Shown: positions 1-13,180 of the stretch, piece after piece
Numbering within the stretch: position 1 is the stretch's first letter
Layout of the letters: the number at the start of each line of letters is the position of its first letter
Assembly: GCA_016806645.1 (NCBI GenBank)
Contig: JACSYO010000150.1
Coordinates: forward strand, 2,713,501 to 2,777,500
Direction of reading: 5' to 3'
Length of the DNA stretch: 64,000 bases
Source: Ophiodon elongatus
Lineage: Eukaryota; Chordata; Actinopteri; Perciformes; Hexagrammidae
Translations under genes and position numbers: made by a program
The notes under the pieces: model-generated
The model's database searches: none
What the model saw: only the letters and a program-made list of their open reading frames with translations
Told to the model about the DNA's origin: nothing

Positions 1-3000
1 TGGAAATGGTGTGAGTGTCGACAGGGGGCTGGAGTGTGAGCAGATCAGACATAAATGTGATTGGGAACTTGATCAAAAGCAACAGAGATCCAGTGTGGAA
101 AGGAAGCACTCCTCATTGGCATTGCTTGGCGCTGAATAACAGACAAGGTGATTTCCTTCATAGTTTACCCGAGGGTTTGAAGGATTCAAAGCCTGATACA
201 AACTTGTGTTAGTAGGCCTTCTGTTTATTTAATGTCTCCGAGAAAGATGATTGTGAGACAGAGAACTAAACCGAGTCAAGACAATTTATTTCTCAGTTAA
301 TAAATCTAACACCATGGAAAGCAAAAAGAGTTATTTTTGTTCAGCAACTCATTAAAACATGCCTGAGGCTATGTGATTGTATCACATGTTTTTGAGGGGA
401 GGAGTATGAGTGTTTCATGCTCAAAAATAGGGCATCCAATCCAGCGAGGAGTTACAGAGTAAAGTTATTCAATCGGATGATGACTTCCCCCCACTTCTGA
501 GAGAAGAAATTGTTTCATTTTCACACTATTAAGATTGAAATTATACAACTGATACCCTCTTAGTGGCAGTAATTTTACAGTTACTACCCTACCAAAGGGA
601 AGACAAACTCGGCTCATTCGGCAAAACCTCCTGCGCTGCTATTTTTAAGAGGATAGTTTACAAAAGACTGTCACTAATTGTATTACTGTAGGAATTTTTA
701 GCAATATATATGGAAATCAAAAGTACACCTTTTATATATTAAGCATTCAGATAGTGTGATGATGCAAGTTCTTTATTGTTTTTTAAGTGAACCTAATGTA
801 CAAAGCCTTGCAGACATAATATTTGACACATTGATTCCAATGTGCAACTTCAGATTGAAAAAAATCGAAATATTTTGTTAATGTGCTGTAAAAGAGAGAA
901 AAAAAACAATGCAGTGTTTTTCTATTGGCAGTGATGACAAACCCATTATATTAAGCTCCCTTGTCATTTCTGATGGGACATCACAACTATGACAGAAAGG
1001 TTCCAGTTGCCGTAGTTGTCCCCATCCATTCAAATGTAATGGCCGACCCATGCAAGTATACATAAACCATCTGGATGCAGACGGTCTGTCTGTAAGCATC
1101 AGAAACTCTGCATGTAAGTAAAGCTAACATTCACAAAGCTTTCTAGTATTTACTTTGTCAGTTAAGTTATTGAAATGGTCCAAAATGATATCTCACTCAT
1201 GACTAACAATCATACTTAAGTGTTTCAACAGAGACAATCATTTGTTTTTTTTCCAGGGCTCTTTTGTCATTTCTTTTTAACACGGTAAATATGGGGTTTA
1301 GGTTACAACAAAAGGAAAGCACTCTGCTTGGATTCTAGTGTATTACCTTGAAGTCAGCATCAGTACATTAAGCACCGCATAAAAACTGTCCATATTGACA
1401 TTTTTCAAAATCATAAAACAGTTTAGTTTCATTAGAAACGACCCAACTGAAAGCCCCAAAATAAATTAGTTTTTCAGGAAATCAAAACATAACTTTTTCC
1501 ATCTGAAGAGGTGAATAAATGTAACATAAAACTATAGTTTATTGTCCATTTAATTATCCTCATATTCTTTCCGCTGTACAGTTATTGGTTGTGAAGACTA
1601 AGGCAGGCTATTTATTGATAGTTTTATGTTGGCAATACTTAGGCCAATAAAGGTGGACAATTGCATTTTTACGAGACGTCAAGTTATCTGGGGGAGGTAA
1701 AGTTATTAGATTACAGTGCATAGCAATCCCTTGCATACATGCCAATGCATGTACTCATCTGTTATTAATATAAGTAGTTGTAACAATGATTGTTTCTCTT
1801 TTTTTTCTGACCTTTTTTTGCGAAGGCAAAGTGGCTGTCTGATGCTATATATCTGCAATAAGCTAATACCAGTTGATAAAGTGGCCCAAACTGCAGTGTA
1901 TCTAAAAAACATATATGCCTATCTGTTCGCTGGGAGTAATAGTTATTGAGGCTTTGTGTTTTATTGCTTTTTTATTATAAGATTATTAGCCTTCTCATCT
2001 TGTGTTACTTTCCCACAAGGCTTGTTGTGGAGTATCCCATATGTATTATCTGGCCATGTATGCTGCTGATTCTCGAACTCCCCTTTTTGCTGGATTATTT
2101 TTCAATGACTGCTTTGTAGTCAATATTTCCATAACCTACCTGATAGGGTGGATAATTCACTAAGTGGGCACTTGATAGAGCAGATAAGACTGGATGCTGG
2201 TGACGTGTATGTGTGTCTGAAGGAGGAGTTGCCCTTGTGCCCCAAGTGGGATAATAAGGGCATGTGCTCATTCTTGCTACTCTGATATAGGATATTATTA
2301 ACTGAGCATACACTTCAAGTCAAGCATGTTACTCTGCCACTGTAATTTGTGGAGATGGAGTCCACCGACCTTTGGAACTTATATCTGAGAGCGACCAGTG
2401 CAGAAACGATGCATGCAGTCGTGTCTCCAAAAAGATTTGAGTGAGCACAAATCTGTCAAAAGGTTGCTGAGTTTTGCTTCATGGAGGCTGGCGGTCTCAG
2501 TAGGTGTTGTGCATGTTATGACAGTCCAAGGTTTGTCATATCTTGAAAAATTGAGTTGTTTACATCAGACACAGCATACAGAGGACATGGCACCAACAAG
2601 ACAGATGGCCTTCATTTCTCCACACGTTCCCTCTCATCTCCCTAATAGAACAGGCGCAGGCTGTCAGGAGCGATGTCGAGGAGGCTTTCATTTACATCCT
2701 GGATAAGGATCAATAATGTCTCCATTTAAAAATCAATCATTCCTTGTCAGTTGTGTGATTGAGGTGTGTTACAATTCATTGTGGGGTTTTTTCAGTTGAA
2801 TGCAAATATGTGCAAATAAGGTTTTGTCTTGAGATTTTTAACAGGTCTATGTTGGTGATTGTGTGGTGTAAAAAATATATATATTTGGCACAATGTAAAT
2901 AGTTTGGCTAAAATGAACCAACTAGATGTAAAAGCTCCATACAGATTCAAATTTGAAGTAATGAACTGTTTTTAATCTTTAGTATACTCGGTCCTTCGAT

Positions 3001-5000
3001 AGAGCGACTGGGACCGTGTTCGCTGTGGATTTGAACCGATGGTTCCTTATACTAACAGGTCACCAGAGTACATCAGACAGGGTCCCATCACCTGTAGGGG
3101 CGCACAGTCACACGGTGCATCCCGGGAAAAATAAAGAGCCGACATCTCTTCATACCATTGTGGTTCAGGCTACCTGTCGAAGCAACAGAAATCTGTCCGC
3201 CTCACAGCAGCAAGAGGAGGGGAGGTGGGCCGGAGGGGAGTGAGGCTGCGTGGTTAGTGCTCGCTGGGCAAGAAGAGTAGGTGGACGCTCGATAAACTGA
3301 GCTGAGGTCACCATCAATCTCTCACCCAAAGGGAGAAATGCTTAGGAGTCCTCTGGCTGAGGATGATGAATGGTAGCTTCTGGAGGAGAGGAAGCTGCTA
3401 TAATATTTGGCATTGTCTGGTGCGCTCCGTAAGTCCACGTTGGAGACAAGTTTCAGTATGTTCCCAAGCCAGCGGGTACAGCTATCCTCAATGTCTGCTC
3501 TGCTGTTAATGCAGTGGGTTTTTAGATTTAACTGTGTATCACGGCATGACGGGAGAATAAATGTACTTGGGAAAGTAATGTTTTGGGTGCAAACATAAAA
3601 ATCTCTGCCCTTGAACATATTCAGGGTTAAACTCTCTTTTTCATATTATGATATTGTGGTTCATACAAAAACATGGTTTTGATGCCTTTGAACTGCGTTA
3701 TACAGACTGAATCTATACAAAAATACTGTACAAAAGCTGGATTGACTGTCACTCAAAGATGAGCCATCTATTTTGAGCTGGTGGGAGGGAAGCGAGGAAG
3801 CCATCCCTCTGCATTTTGGAGGGAGACGTCTTGAGGGGAGTCACAGCGAGATTGAGAAAAATGACCCTTCATTTTTGATGGCAATGAGAGAGAGGGAGAG
3901 CTGACAGCTATCCAAACAGCTTTCTGTGCAGATCCGCGGCTCAGAATCAGTCACGCAGTGAGTAAGGTGTACTGGGAGGACAGTGACCCCTGCCAACAGG
4001 CCCCCCAGAAAAGAGGCTGTCAAAGAAAGAGACACTACACTTACAAGATGTCTGACTGCCTCTTAGTGCCAAGTGCTCTCTGCATGCGAGCATGCCATTT
4101 CATCTTTCTCTATTAACGGAAAATACTTCCCTGCATTGATTTTGTTATCACTGTGGTAGCAGCTGTTGGTGCAAAGGTACCAGCCTTCCTTTGACTTGAA
4201 TACATTCACATGATGAAACACTGATTCTTGGTCGAAGGATATTTACATTTGGTCTGGTTAGTGCTACGAAATCCAATATCGGTACACCATTGGTATGCCT
4301 GACTTCTCAAGTGCACCATGAAAAAGAAATCTTCAAGTCTGTGTTGTCAGAAACAATAAACCGTCCCTTGCATATCTGGTATGTGACGGGCTGTGTTGCT
4401 TATGCAAATTGTCTCAGTCAAAGCAATGAAAAACAATACAACACCTTTGTAACACTGATATCAAATACTATTAAGCTCGAATCTAGTCAGATTCTGCAGT
4501 CGCTAATATGAAGGGTTATCTGCAGAAACAATTTCCCATCACTTAGAGAGCATAAAATGATGTTTGGGTCACAGTGTTTGTGTAAATATATTTGCTTTGG
4601 AATTATCCAACAGTCAGCTTTTTAGAGTAATAAGAGTAATAAGATTACTACTGTGTGGCCACAAATGTTTTCGTTTTCTGATTAAGGGGGCGCGATGACT
4701 AGTTACAATTGGTTATCCTGGAAACAATAACTTCTCCTTTTGTAGGTCTGTGAGATTAGACAATTTACAGATTTTAATACTATACTTGCAAATGAAATAC
4801 ATTTGTCAAGCAAATACAATTACGGTATAGACGTTGGTGTCTATAGTAAGACTGTAATTTTGAAAGAATTAACAACAAGGTCTTCCTTGTACAATTAAAA
4901 AAATAGTCATAAGCAATGAAACTCAATTTGGCTAAGTTTAATACACTTTGTGTTTTTGCTGCTACAGCCTTACAGCCATTAGACATTGCTGGGTAGCTGA
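1..5000. other. non-coding, no gene recognised
   Basis: AT-rich unique sequence. Open frames on both strands are under about 105 codons, with no recognisable domain and no consistent splice-site pairs. A perfect POU octamer (ATGCAAAT) lies at 4402-4409, but single octamers are expected by chance over this length. A purine-rich patch lies around 3780-3900. I see no tRNA, rRNA or transposon termini. Confidence 0.6.
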
Positions 5001-5267
5001 CATTCCTGAGTCAGTTTGTTGACTTTATGACTATTTGTTCTACTATTATGCTAAATTCACCTCATAAATTGAAGCTATTCAGCAAAAGGGTACATGATCT
5101 CGCTTTCAGCTGATTGATGTGACTGGGTGATGACTTGAGAAAGTTTAATTCTTTGGAAAAACAGGTCTTCCAAGCCTGCCTGAGAAACCAAATTAGCTTT
5201 TTTGCCCAAAATCACAAGTTATGTATCGGAGGGCATCATAATCTGTTCAGCATGTGACTCCCTTTAT

Positions 5268-5282
5268 CCTGGCAATGCCAGG
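5268..5282. promoter_or_regulatory. 15-bp perfect palindrome CCTGGCA-A-TGCCAGG
   Basis: Two 7-bp arms are exact reverse complements around a single A, followed directly by CCAA. It resembles a pair of NFI half sites (TGGC/GCCA), but the spacing is 3 bp instead of the canonical 5, so an NFI dimer is not supported. The surrounding 5220-5330 sequence has no repeat character. Function is unknown. Confidence 0.3.
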
Positions 5283-5329
5283 CCAATTTGTTTCAGACTT
5301 CATGACAAGTAAAGCAATGTTTTTATACG

Positions 5330-8089
5330 TGAAATTGTATAAAGACACAAGCAGGAATATTATAATTAAGATATAAAAAAATATATGGATAACAAAAAAA
5401 CTAATTAAGAAATCTAAGGAACACAATGTTTTGCCTTATGCTTGTAACGACACAGACATTCCTACTGATCATGTGCTTTTGGTAAATAGATTTGACCCTT
5501 TTTGACCTATGAAATAACCTTTTTTGAAAATGTTATTTATTCATTTCAAAGTGCATGCAATTATGGAAAACTAATGGTGATGTGGCTTTTTCAAAGCTCC
5601 AAAAGATGCCAAAAACGTCCATAATCCTAATACTTTTTCAAGACCGTCACTTGTTTCCTTGTATCTTAAAAGCAAAGAGACAAAAGCAGCTCTCTTGTCG
5701 TTCTTCACCTGTCCTTTACCTCCCCAGAAAAAAACGTGGATAGATTTACGAAAAAGAAACCTCTTCAAGTGCTCTTATACACCAGCACAAGATGAGTTAA
5801 CCTCACGAAATAGGAGTGCAACCCAGGAAATGTACAAAACTCGACCAATCACAGCTTTATTCTCACTTTTGAATGCCGCTAAGAGGATTCAATGCAGAAA
5901 ATGCCCCTAAAGGTCAAGCCTATAATTACACTCCTTTTACCTAAGTGGAGAGCATGTCACAAATCCAATCATCGCTCGAATGTGGGATACCCAATCTCCG
6001 AGTGAAAATGAGTTGGTTTCAGATAGGCTCTTGCATTATTGCACTTACATTATCCACAGTGACGCATGAAACACCTTTAGTGACCAGTCTCTCAGTCTAA
6101 ACATAATTGATAGTTCTTTCTTCTATGTGCTTATCTGCAGAATTCAAATAAGGGGTTGAATAATGATGTATGCCATGGTAAATGTATTCCTCCTTACATT
6201 GTGTGTCACTTTACTGTGTAGTATAATCGATACAAACTTGTTTTTATCTCCCAGGTCAAATTTTACACTGGAAAAAACCTGCCTGGATATTTGTGTATTT
6301 CCTACTGCGAACTGCATCCTCTCTATTGTCACCTCTGGGAAAATGGGTAGACTAAATGCTTTTTGTGATAATGTGAAAGGGATTTCTCCCCTGATAGGAA
6401 AGAAATCTGGTGGAAAATATTTTTGTTGTTTCCATTGATTTTTATTAGGATGCCATGGTGGTGAAATGATTGGCTGGCATGTGGGATTGGCAGCAAAGTG
6501 TTCACTTAACATTCATCCCTAGGGGGAATGTTTTTCTCAGTCAACAAGTCAAAAATCGTCTAACCTCTCCAAACAATAATCATCCCATGGGACAACTAGC
6601 AGCTTCCTGTGAAAAAAGTGTGTGTTTGTATGTGTTCCTTCATGGCCAAATGTGGCTCAAAAGTATTTTTCACCCAGCACAACATAATTGGACTTAAGTT
6701 TCGGACACAAACCCACACAATGGGAGCACACAAATGTCAATGGACTCTACTTTAGATGAAACAGCATAATCCCAGCATGCACCTTTGCAGCAGTAGCGGG
6801 TAGCATAACAGCATTGCATATTGATTCAGAATGGAAAGTTTAGCTGTCAGGTAAATGAAATAGGTCAGACAAATTGGAGGCTAAGATAGAATTGCACAAA
6901 TGTCAGCATACATTGATGGTCACTGTTTTTTCTCTCTCTTCATACCTGAGTGCACATTCAGTTAAAAGAAACTTTTGTTTAATTAAAGAAATGGCCATTG
7001 ATGAGAACATAAGGATTGTTTTCCTCTCGAAAATATATGTTTTGCTAATTAAAAGGATAAGCAGAAGGGGAGACAGCAGAATGTGGTGGTGCCAAACTGA
7101 AAGCATCTCTCTAATATAACTACTAATGATTATACTTACTTTGAGGCACATTGTGGTGTGACTGCAGAGAAAATAGGAGGAAATAGGAAGGATAGAAAAA
7201 AGGCTGAAATCGAAGTCAAATGGAGGTTGACTGCAAAGTACAAATCAGTGACAGGGTTGAGGGTTTGGAATGTCTTTCTTCTTAGATAAGTCACAAATAT
7301 AGCTACTGTACAGTCTATCTGCAGGTGTCTTTGGTTGTGATGATGAAATACCGCTCAGAGCAGAGCTCCATTCTGGTGACAATTGCAGACAAACACCCTT
7401 CTCATGAAAATCTGCCTGCTCACTCTGCCAGAAGGGCAGCATGTGTGAGGTTGCGAACCTCCCAGGGACCCCTGTAAAGACCCCCTGAATTGTTGTAAAA
7501 TAAAGTCTCCCCTTGTTAATTGAGTGTTGTTAAGAACCAAAGCGATAATGAAGGATTACTGAGTGCTTACACTTGGGTGTTGGAAGCCATGTTAAAAATG
7601 CAATGCAGACTAGTTTGCTGTTTGATGCCAAAAACAAAATCACAGTCTGTTCTTATTTTTAGGTCATGATTAATTTGTGGTGGTGCGGGTTTTGTGCTGT
7701 GTGTTAATTAATGCAAAATAAGCAGGACTATTGAATTTATGAATAATCACAAAGGGAGAAATGGTCGTGCTGGCCAGCCTAAGGCTGGTATTCAATCATA
7801 CTAAGAAACATAGTTGTCTGGATATGACATTATTCAGCTTGAATTGTTACTTAGCTTGTATAAATTTGTTAAATATGAATATTTTTGAAATATGAATGTT
7901 TCCTGTTGCCTCCTGCAGATTGGTTTCATCCAACAAAATCAAATCTACACACTAATGTGGTGCAATAAATTCATTACTCCTCTCTAAAGCATTTTGCTAT
8001 TCCTGAAGTTATTTTTGTTGGCTTAATGTCTCCTGAAGCTAGTGTGTCATGTTGATAGCTTTAGGGAAGAATATGGACAAAACTCAAAT
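5330..8089. other. non-coding, no gene recognised
   Basis: AT-rich unique DNA with A/T homopolymer runs near 5375-5400. Overlapping open frames on opposite strands around 5560-5910 and 6144-6512 are of chance length and lack domains. A pyrimidine tract followed by AG at about 6254 precedes an open frame, but no convincing donor or protein similarity supports an exon. Confidence 0.55.
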
Positions 8090-8400
8090 GACTCACCTCA
8101 TTTCAGGCCTAAAATTGTCCCTTTCAATTTGGATCATGGCTGCTTTGGTGAGGTGAGGCCATTCTGAATGGCGAGATAGCTAAAAGCCAGTTTGTTTATG
8201 TTTTGTGGTCAGCAGGGTTCATGCTGAGCAGCAAAGCTAACCTTTTCACCGAGTAAATTTTGCGGCATCCCAGAGGCTAGTCTCTCAGATTACCACAATG
8301 GGGATTATCCCGCCCAGCCTGTGTTGATCCTTCCACTGGCTGACAGAGGCAATGCAGCTGCATCCAGTACAAGGAGGTGTGGGTGGAAGCAGGAAACTTA
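8090..8400. promoter_or_regulatory. candidate conserved noncoding element
   Basis: This block is more GC-balanced than its flanks, free of simple repeats, and without an extended open frame. It includes GATTACC and GGGGATTATCC, which contain Otx/bicoid-type GATTA cores about 12 bp apart near 8289-8310. The call rests on texture only, since conservation cannot be measured from one sequence. Confidence 0.25.
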
Positions 8401-9339
8401 GCTGATCAGATTCACCGTGGCCTTACACCAAGGACAAAAGCCTGCTGACAAATAACGATTTAATGATGGTGCCAAACAAAAAAGACAGCTAGTTTGCAGA
8501 TATTTTGAGGATTTCTTGCAGTTTTGCAAAATATACTGTTAATTGAAAAAATAGATAAACCCTCTGAAATCTGTAAACAAAATGTTTTACAGAGAATGGT
8601 TACAACATAGATCAAACTCAAAAGTAAACATCCACTACTAGAGTACTACTGTGCAATCATACTGTGCAACCTGCTGACCTGCATCCTCCCGGGCTTGTAG
8701 GCAGCGATGTTTACAGTGTTTTAGCCATGAGACGTGCGCTGCAACAACACCACACTCTAACCTACTTTACATTCACAGGTAGTGCTGAGGTCTGTGTAGG
8801 ACACCACCAGCATGTTGCTTAAAGTTCTAAGTGAATTCGACATCCAGGGTCCATCACTGTGTGTTTTTTTCCATTCCAGCAGTGGAGTGACAGGCCTTTG
8901 CATTATACATACAGCCCGGCTGTAGAAGGAGAATAAAGTAGTGACTGCATGAAATGATAGCTTGCAATTTGTTTGCTGACAAGTAGTCTTGCTGTATGTT
9001 TGGAGAGTGGGATATATCGCTGATGTTTTCATGGCATACGTTTCACAGCCTTTGCTCCGGAGCCAATGTTCGGTCTTTGTGGTCTTGCATTAGGGCTATG
9101 TGAGCCAGTGTGTGTACTCAATTTACTGTGTTACTCAATATGTGTCAGTATTCAAACGTCAGATGTCACAGTGTCAGAAATGTCACCAAGGGATTTCATG
9201 TGCATGGCAATTACAGTGAGTCTGATTCTAGTGAATGATCTGTTGAGTGAATGGAGGGTTCATTTTTGCAGTAATTGTAGCCTCAATTGAAATTGCAATG
9301 ATTGTTCTTGTCTGCAAAGATGACTGCTGTACCTCTGGA
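8401..9339. other. non-coding, no gene recognised
   Basis: Unique sequence. The repeated phrase around 8650-8670 (ACTGTGCAA-like, twice) is too short to call a repeat. Short open frames at 8757-9032 (minus) and 9066-9290 (plus) show no domain. Confidence 0.5.
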
Positions 9340-9520
9340 GTATATTTAAGAGGTGTCAAACAGTCCCTTTTGCTTCCAGGAGACTTTGTTGACAATGAAA
9401 ATAATAGCTTTGGACGGCTTAATTAAAATGCCAAAGGCTTTTATTTGTAATGCGCCGCAGTCAAAAGTCCATGACGACATGCCCTTCTCTGTCATTTAAT
9501 GTTTGTAAGTAGTGCAGGTG
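9340..9520. promoter_or_regulatory. candidate conserved noncoding element with homeodomain cores
   Basis: Contains the palindrome TTAATTAA (9419-9426), a TTTTATTTG HOX/CDX-like core just downstream, and CpG dinucleotides (GCGCCGC) that stand out in AT-rich flanks. Such a mix of TAAT cores and retained CpG is common in vertebrate developmental enhancers. This is inference from composition and has not been tested for conservation. Confidence 0.3.
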
Positions 9521-12500
9521 ATGCAAGTTGTTCATTGCCACTTTGTCTGCTTATGTATTACTGATATTTCCACCTAGATTATTTTTTTGTATGTAGTATT
9601 ATGTAGTAACTCATAAGTGTACTACTGCTGCTACTGCAAGTATAGGAGGCCGATTATGTTTTTACAGCTACTACTATTTTTACTTTTACAGTGTCTCGTT
9701 CTATTTTCAGAAATTATTTGAATTTTCTTCAAAGTTCGGTCCAAGCGCAGGCCTGCATGTTTTGTTTTTGTTAACTTGCGCATGTGTACATTTTTAATAA
9801 GTAGGAACTTTGCATAACACCAACAGATAAATTGTCCAGGCTTTTACTTTTGTTGATATTAACTGTTCACAGATGCAGTATATTTCTATCTATGTATATG
9901 GCAGCCCATTGTTACAATTTCAAGTACATAATTGACAAATATTTATTTCATGTAGTTTAGAAACAATGATGCATTACAATACACTGACTCTCATTCGGTT
10001 GGTACATATATGTGTACAGTTTAGGCAATTTGTTGATGATTAAATAAACACCACAAATCCTCAAGACTAAAGTAAAAAAAACAAAAAAACATAAATTACC
10101 AGATAACATAAACCTTGCTGTATACTACCATTGTGTTAATCTTTTTTTATAACTGGTATGCAGGAAGGGAATTGTTTAAATAAATTTGTATGCACATATG
10201 CAGTTCAGTTTGTCAAAGGTTATTTCGGTCTATACTGTAGGGCATGGGGTTGTTGACATACAATTAATGCTTTTATAACATGAGATGCTTGAATGTGCCT
10301 GTTTATTTGGTTAACAAGAATGCATTTGTATTGTAGCTTCTAACTGAACTGCCTAAACATTTGATTTGGCATGTATACATGTGTGCATAAGTTATAGCCT
10401 GACTAGATGTTTGACTTTCATAGTCAGTTTAAGCTCATTGAAGCACAATCATTGAAATAACTTAGTAATCATGAATTCTGCTCATAGCAACAACAACAAA
10501 AAACATTACACCCACCTCTCTGCAGCAATATAGACTTACATCTTAGCTTATAGTGTTGTTGTCATTGTTATCACTTGTATTGCAAATAGTGATTGTGCCA
10601 GTAGTAGCAGGAGTATTTTTATGAAATTATTTACAAAAGCTGCCTGTTCAATCCCAAAAATAAAAATGTCAGCCACTGCTGCTGCTTATGGATTCGTATT
10701 CAGACAAAATAAAGATGAGCAGTAGCAGTCAGTTGAGTATGCATAATGTTGTGAGTCACTCACACCAAGGCTGAATCCCATTGTGTGGACTCTGGACTAC
10801 AGGGCTGAACGCTTACGAACTTGGATGACACATTTTTTGAGACCTGAAGGCTGTAAGTCCACAAGAGGCTAAGTGTCTGGGTTAGGAGAGAATGTGCCAG
10901 TCATTGTGAATCATAAAGAGAAGCAAATGTGTTCTCAGCCACCCACAAGTAAATAGTACATGCTTTGTCTATCAGACAGTAAAAAGACAATTTTTCTTGT
11001 TAAACATTTGCTTGGAAAATGTGCAGGTATGTTATTGTGGACATGAAGTGGGCATCTTCTATAACAAGTGTTTCATTTTCAGCTAAGCACACAAAGTATA
11101 ACACCTCCAGGACGCTTAACATGAATCATCGCATCCCAGAACCACCCCCATATACTTTTTGCTTGCTCTTGGTCCAGGAAATATATACATACAACCATTT
11201 AGGCTGGATGATAAACACTGAAAAGTGTCATTGCATAGTATAGCAACATTCTGATAATGTCAGGGCTGAGTAGGCATTCAAATGTATTGTATTAGCTTCT
11301 ATGGAAAGCTATTTAATATAAGAGGAACAGCAGCAATTGCTCATTTATCTTCCACAAGTCCTAAAGATGGAAGTGATGAGTGAGTCATCTTTCTGAGTTT
11401 AGTCCAGAGATAAAATTCTGCATTGGCTTTGAAAACTAGGAACGTTGTCGATAGGTGTATTAATGTACCACTCATACTCTAGAAACATAAAGGTGAATAA
11501 AATCATGCTACGTATTATCCGTCAAAACAACAGATCCCACTCTCCCTTAACTTGAATAGCAGTTCAGTATGCCAATTAATAAGCTCGCCTTATTGCCTTG
11601 AAAACACTGCTAGAAACCATATTGAAGGTCTCCACCTCTTGGGAAACGATGGCAGAGCAGTTCTTACAATGTAGCCTACAGTTAAACTGAATGAATACAG
11701 TCGACTATGGTTGTGCTATCTTTACTGGAAAAGGGTCATTTCACTTCTGATGATTTAGTTTTACATTATTGAACGAATGTATTGGGTGTATTCAGATAAC
11801 AGATGATTCTAGTCAGTCATAGAGCTTTGGTGCAGATATGGACCTAAAGGACCTCAAACTAAAGACATTTCCAGGAACTGTATTTGAACATGTGTGCCTA
11901 CATCACATCTGCCTTGCTGTTAAGTCCTGGGTTTGTTGCCTGGCTGTTACTTGTTAAACCTTTATTTGTCCACAGCTTGAGAACCATCGTGACAATGCCA
12001 TCTGTGGTTGCTAGGGAGATTTAGGACGCAGCTGCAGAGTCTCAGCTCATGACTTGCAGTGATGCCAGTGTAATTTTGATGCTGCCATCTTCGCTTCGAC
12101 TCCAACTCCAACTCCAGCATCAAATCGACTCTTAAAATGCCATTTCCGCAGACAATGCAACACAAGCAGACGTCTCTCTTTCTTTTAATCGTAAAGTAAC
12201 GATGTATTCCAGAAAACTGAAATCCTTTGAAAATGTAATCCTTGTTTTATGCCACCATTGGCAGAAATATTTCATGGTATAGACACATACTGTAGTGATG
12301 CATTTTGATTGATTGATACTACCACTTACAAATAAGAATAACCTTTTAGTCTATTAAATGTAAAAGAAAGTGTAAGAATGCCAATTTCCCTGAGCCCAAC
12401 AGTGCAAAACCCAAATACATTCCATTTACACTAGAGAACAGCTGGGAATCCTCATATTGGAGAAGCTGGAAACCTGCGAACGTTTGGCGTTTTTCCTTCA

Positions 12501-12949
12501 AGAATTATCAAATTAGTTGCCGTTTGATTTTCTTTGGTTGGATTGTTTTAGCTCTACTCCAAAACACTTGACTTGCAATATAACTACTTGATAGCCCCAC
12601 AAAATGAATAGCTGCAACTGTGTCAGCGGGCAAACAATTACATTTGCCCTCCTCCCTCCTGACATAATTAACACAAGTGATGGCACAGCATTCAGTATGA
12701 CAGGCATTTCAATTGGCCTTCATTTAAGTTATTTGATTAATAAAAGTATGATCTCTTGTTGTACAGTGAAGTTGACATCAGAACGTGGATTTAGTCGATC
12801 AATCTATGCAACGAGTCTCTCACAAGTGAGTGAGTGTGTTTATACAGCGTCAACTTCCATTAAACACTGATTGTGTAGTGTTTGTATGGTACATTGCACA
12901 TCTTGCTGTCCTGTTTATGATAATAGTCTATTGACAGGAACATCATGGT
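9521..12949. other. non-coding AT-rich tract
   Basis: Long AT-rich stretch with no recognisable gene, transposon terminus or long tandem repeat. A short run of CAACAACAAC-type sequence lies near 10490 and AAAAAACAAAAAAAC near 10075. Open frames at 11019-11243 (plus), 11962-12165 (minus), 12513-12707 (minus) and 12604-12870 (plus) have no domain features. Confidence 0.55.
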
Positions 12950-13180
12950 TGTTATTCTTCAGGACTACCCTGCGTGAAAGGAGATGTTAGCAATTATCTC
13001 TGTGGGAAGGTTCAGGATAAAGGTCACAAAGTCACAATTTATGATTACAATAATAGCCCATTTGGGAGTCAATATCACAGCATCAACAAAACCGTGACAG
13101 TAGATGAGACCACTTTTATTTTGTAGCTGTCCCTGACCTCTGACCTTAATTACGTCAAAGGTGATGCTGATGATGCTTGG
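12950..13180. promoter_or_regulatory. candidate enhancer with perfect DR1 and CRE-like site
   Basis: TGACCT-C-TGACCT at 13134-13146 is a perfect direct repeat with one-base spacing. On the minus strand it reads AGGTCA-G-AGGTCA, the DR1 bound by HNF4, COUP-TF and RXR heterodimers. Four bases downstream lies TTACGTCA (13150-13157), the reverse complement of the ATF/CREB half-consensus TGACGTAA. It runs into TCAAAGG, a TCF/LEF-like core, and AAAGGTGA. A further AAAGGTCAC occurs near 13020. The motifs are seen directly. Binding and enhancer activity are inferred. Confidence 0.4.
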
